Part shown: piece by piece, positions 14,945 through 15,001 of the stretch
Layout of the letters: every line of letters starts with the position of its first letter
Position numbering within the stretch: the first letter of the stretch is position 1
NCBI GenBank assembly: GCA_900765705.1
Contig: CAAFSR010000432.1
Location: 1-15,001, forward strand
From: an uncultured Faecalibacterium sp.
Lineage (GTDB): Bacteria; Bacillota; Clostridia; Oscillospirales; Ruminococcaceae
Direction: 5' to 3'
DNA: 15,001 nucleotides
Notes under the pieces: generated by a model
What the model was told of the DNA's origin: nothing
Database searches by the model: none
The model's input: only the letters and a program-made list of their open reading frames with translations
Made by a program: the position numbers and the translations under genes

Positions 14945-15001
14945 TCAGCGGCCACGGCGGCTGCGGGGCGCGTAGCCGCCGCCCCGGCGGTTGTTGGTCT
15001 C
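14945..15001 (-). CDS. C-terminal end of an unidentified protein with Arg/Gly-rich tail (5' part outside window)
   Basis: The last 18 codons read TNNRRGGGYAPRSRRGR after an initial Glu and end with TGA at 14945-14947. Basic Arg/Gly tails of this kind are common on RNA-binding proteins such as DEAD-box helicases, RNases and pseudouridine synthases, but the fragment is too short to name the gene. The frame is supported by the stop followed by a terminator, and by GC-rich codons like those of its neighbours. Confidence 0.6.
   Translation of the reverse strand, partial: ETNNRRGGGYAPRSRRGR

Noticed and set aside
1..15001. CRISPR arrays, insertion sequences, prophage or attachment sites
   Set aside because: No spaced direct repeats, transposase, integrase or duplicated tRNA end was seen.

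Overview
The window looks like chromosome from a moderately GC-rich Gram-positive gut anaerobe of the Oscillospiraceae (Ruminococcaceae), in the neighbourhood of Faecalibacterium or Subdoligranulum. This is inferred from several things. The coding style is GC-rich while the promoters are AT-rich with sigma-A-like boxes. There is a glmS ribozyme, which is typical of Firmicutes. A DUF5685-type protein and a C39-peptidase ABC exporter with HlyD and Ig-like partners are also present. The genus is a guess; no rRNA is present.

Layout, left to right. (1) 1-1482, minus: a beta-CASP metallo-beta-lactamase RNA/DNA-processing hydrolase with a TTG start, its 3' end cut by the window edge. (2) 1695-3518, plus: the ribosome-associated GTPase TypA/BipA, divergent from the first gene and followed by a strong terminator. 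(3) 3684-3760: tRNA-Asn(GUU) with a near-consensus promoter whose -10 box sits inside a perfect 11-bp inverted repeat, then its own terminator. (4) 3845-9817, plus: an accessory-looking secretion locus. It has a consensus promoter, a 220-nt structured leader with an internal terminator-like hairpin, a C39 peptidase/ABC exporter, a hairpin-rich gap, a stand-alone GyrI-like protein, an HlyD-type adaptor and a Sec-exported membrane-anchored protein with three bacterial Ig-like domains. (5) 9854-11674, minus: glmS, convergent with the locus and preceded by a glmS ribozyme. (6) 11962-13385, minus: a translationally coupled pair (DUF5685-type protein, then a small polytopic membrane protein) just upstream of the ribozyme with no visible terminator between. 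(7) 13655-14851, minus: a THUMP-domain RNA methyltransferase of the RlmL/YpsC type with terminator. (8) 14945-15001, minus: the last 18 codons of another gene with an Arg/Gly-rich tail.

The housekeeping part concerns RNA and translation (beta-CASP hydrolase, TypA, tRNA-Asn, RNA methyltransferase) and cell-wall precursor supply (glmS with its glucosamine-6-phosphate-sensing ribozyme). The part most likely to hold something undescribed is the block from 3845 to 9752. It looks like a peptide or protein export apparatus in which the peptidase-exporter, adaptor, GyrI-like protein and surface Ig-like protein are adjacent, but no double-glycine substrate gene is visible. Its leader RNA can fold in mutually exclusive ways.
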